Origin: Desulforamulus aeronauticus DSM 10349
Lineage (GTDB): Bacteria > Bacillota > Desulfotomaculia > Desulfotomaculales > Desulfotomaculaceae
Direction: 5' to 3'
NCBI RefSeq assembly: GCF_900142375.1
Contig: NZ_FRAR01000011.1
Location: 1-64,000, forward strand
Length of the DNA stretch: 64,000 nt
Shown: positions 63,486 through 64,000 of the stretch, in pieces
Layout: every line of letters starts with the position of its first letter
How positions within the stretch are numbered: the first letter of the stretch is position 1
Notes under the pieces: model-generated
What the model was told of the DNA's origin: nothing
The model's database searches: none
The model's input: the letters and a program-made list of their open reading frames with translations, nothing else
Made by a program: the position numbers and the translations under genes

Positions 63486-63803
63486 ATGATGGGTGGCAAT
63501 ATGAATAAGATGATGAAGCAAGTTCAAAAGATGCAGCAGGAAATGGCTAAAATGCAGGAAGAATTAGCCAACCGTACAGTAGAAGCAACCGCTGGCGGCG
63601 GAGCTGTTAAAGTAGTGGCTAGTGGGAAACAAGAAATCGTCAGCATCACCCTAAAACCCGAAGCAGTTGACCCTGAAGATATTGAAATGCTGCAAGACTT
63701 ACTGCTGGCTGCCGTTAACGAAGCTCTTCGTCAGTCCCAGGAAATGGTTTCCAAAGAAATGGGCAAATTGACCGGGGGCCTGAATATTCCGGGGTTATTC
63801 TAG
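63486..63803 (+). CDS. ybaB: Nucleoid-associated protein YbaB/EbfC family
   Basis: A 105-residue YbaB/EbfC protein: N-terminal helix with [20 protein letters not shown], the central [17 protein letters not shown] and a C-terminal helix ([16 protein letters not shown]). It is a dimeric DNA-binding protein usually encoded between dnaX and recR, as here. AAAGGAGG precedes the ATG pair. A ribosome site at the window end (TAGGAGG, near 63989) probably belongs to recR. Confidence 0.95.
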   Translation: MMGGNMNKMMKQVQKMQQEMAKMQEELANRTVEATAGGGAVKVVASGKQEIVSITLKPEAVDPEDIEMLQDLLLAAVNEALRQSQEMVSKEMGKLTGGLNIPGLF

Positions 63804-63861
63804 ACCGTCAGGATACTTTGAGAGTCTTTCTAAATTCGGTGTGATATCTTTCACCCCTTGT

Positions 63862-63916
63862 CATCGGCCATCAGCCCTCGACTAAAATCCAAAAAGCCGA
63901 TGGCTGACGGCCGGTG
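63862..63916. repeat. Long imperfect inverted repeat between ybaB and the next gene
   Basis: CATCGGCCATCAGCC pairs with GGCTGACGGCCGGTG (GU-allowed, 15 base pairs), separated by 25 bases. A similar direct-repeat character (GCCGATGGCTGACGGCC) is visible. It could be an intergenic repeat element. Confidence 0.5.
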
Positions 63917-64000
63917 GCCGATAACAGTGATAAGCACAGTAACCTTTGACTAAGGTAATCCCACGATAACAGATATAATTCCACATTAGGAGGAACCCCC

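Overview
The window looks like a chromosomal, replication-origin-proximal segment of a low-to-moderate GC, Gram-positive, probably spore-forming anaerobe of the Clostridia (Desulfotomaculum/Peptococcaceae type; the genus is an inference). The reasons are Shine-Dalgarno sites of the GGAGG type with frequent TTG/GTG starts, a serine T-box leader, a long Alu-domain-containing SRP RNA, and the Firmicutes order serS / tRNA-Ser / tadA / SRP RNA / dnaX / ybaB / (recR), which also sits near the origin in Bacillus subtilis. Seryl, arginyl, lactate-permease, DUF362 and HD-GYP genes fit that lifestyle. No phage structural genes, transposases or CRISPR arrays were seen.

Layout. 1-3.1 kb: end of an rRNA operon (5S rRNA), an RMD1/DUF155 membrane protein, a tandem HD / HD-GYP protein and a small exported or membrane protein. 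3.1-8.1 kb: a serine block, with a strong promoter and T-box leader, a class V aminotransferase overlapping serA, serS with its own promoter, and tRNA-Ser(UGA) and tRNA-Ser(GCU). 8-13.5 kb: a CBS-domain membrane protein, two tRNA-Arg(ACG) and one tRNA-Arg(CCU), a solitary carB on the minus strand, tadA and tRNA-Ser(CGA). 13.5-56.9 kb: a long accessory stretch that separates tadA from the SRP RNA. It carries a polysaccharide deacetylase, hydrolases, secreted proteins, an operon with a TIM-barrel/acyl-CoA synthetase fusion plus cupin regulator plus second synthetase, peptide deformylase, a chemoreceptor, lactate permease, a phosphatase-like membrane protein with DedA, a small-ORF/ncRNA/HNH region leading into a complete type I restriction-modification operon (34.4-41.8 kb), an ABC-F ATPase, a dehalogenase-like hydrolase, an unusual cNMP-AAA-polyferredoxin fusion (45.2-47.6 kb), a GH18 protein, secreted/lipoproteins, a cold-shock protein with a DEAD-box helicase, an orphan pyruvate/acetoin dehydrogenase E1 pair and an anti-sigma-like protein. 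56.9-64 kb: tRNA-Ser(GGA), SRP RNA, a TGS-domain nucleoside kinase, a DUF362 ferredoxin protein, a PNPOx protein with an HxlR regulator, dnaX, ybaB, and the ribosome binding site of the next gene (presumably recR) at the very end.

How parts work together. Serine synthesis (SerA plus aminotransferase, T-box controlled by uncharged tRNA-Ser), serine charging (SerRS) and all four tRNA-Ser species (UGA, GCU, CGA, GGA) fall in one window. TadA lies 3.6 kb from two copies of its expected substrate tRNA-Arg(ACG). The restriction operon carries M, a full-length S, R and a YgjP-like metallopeptidase, with an extra half-length S-like subunit translationally coupled in front of M. The most unusual proteins are the 843-residue isomerase/ligase fusion and the 825-residue membrane redox protein that appears to be built from a transcription-factor head whose ATPase and sigma54-contact motifs have decayed.
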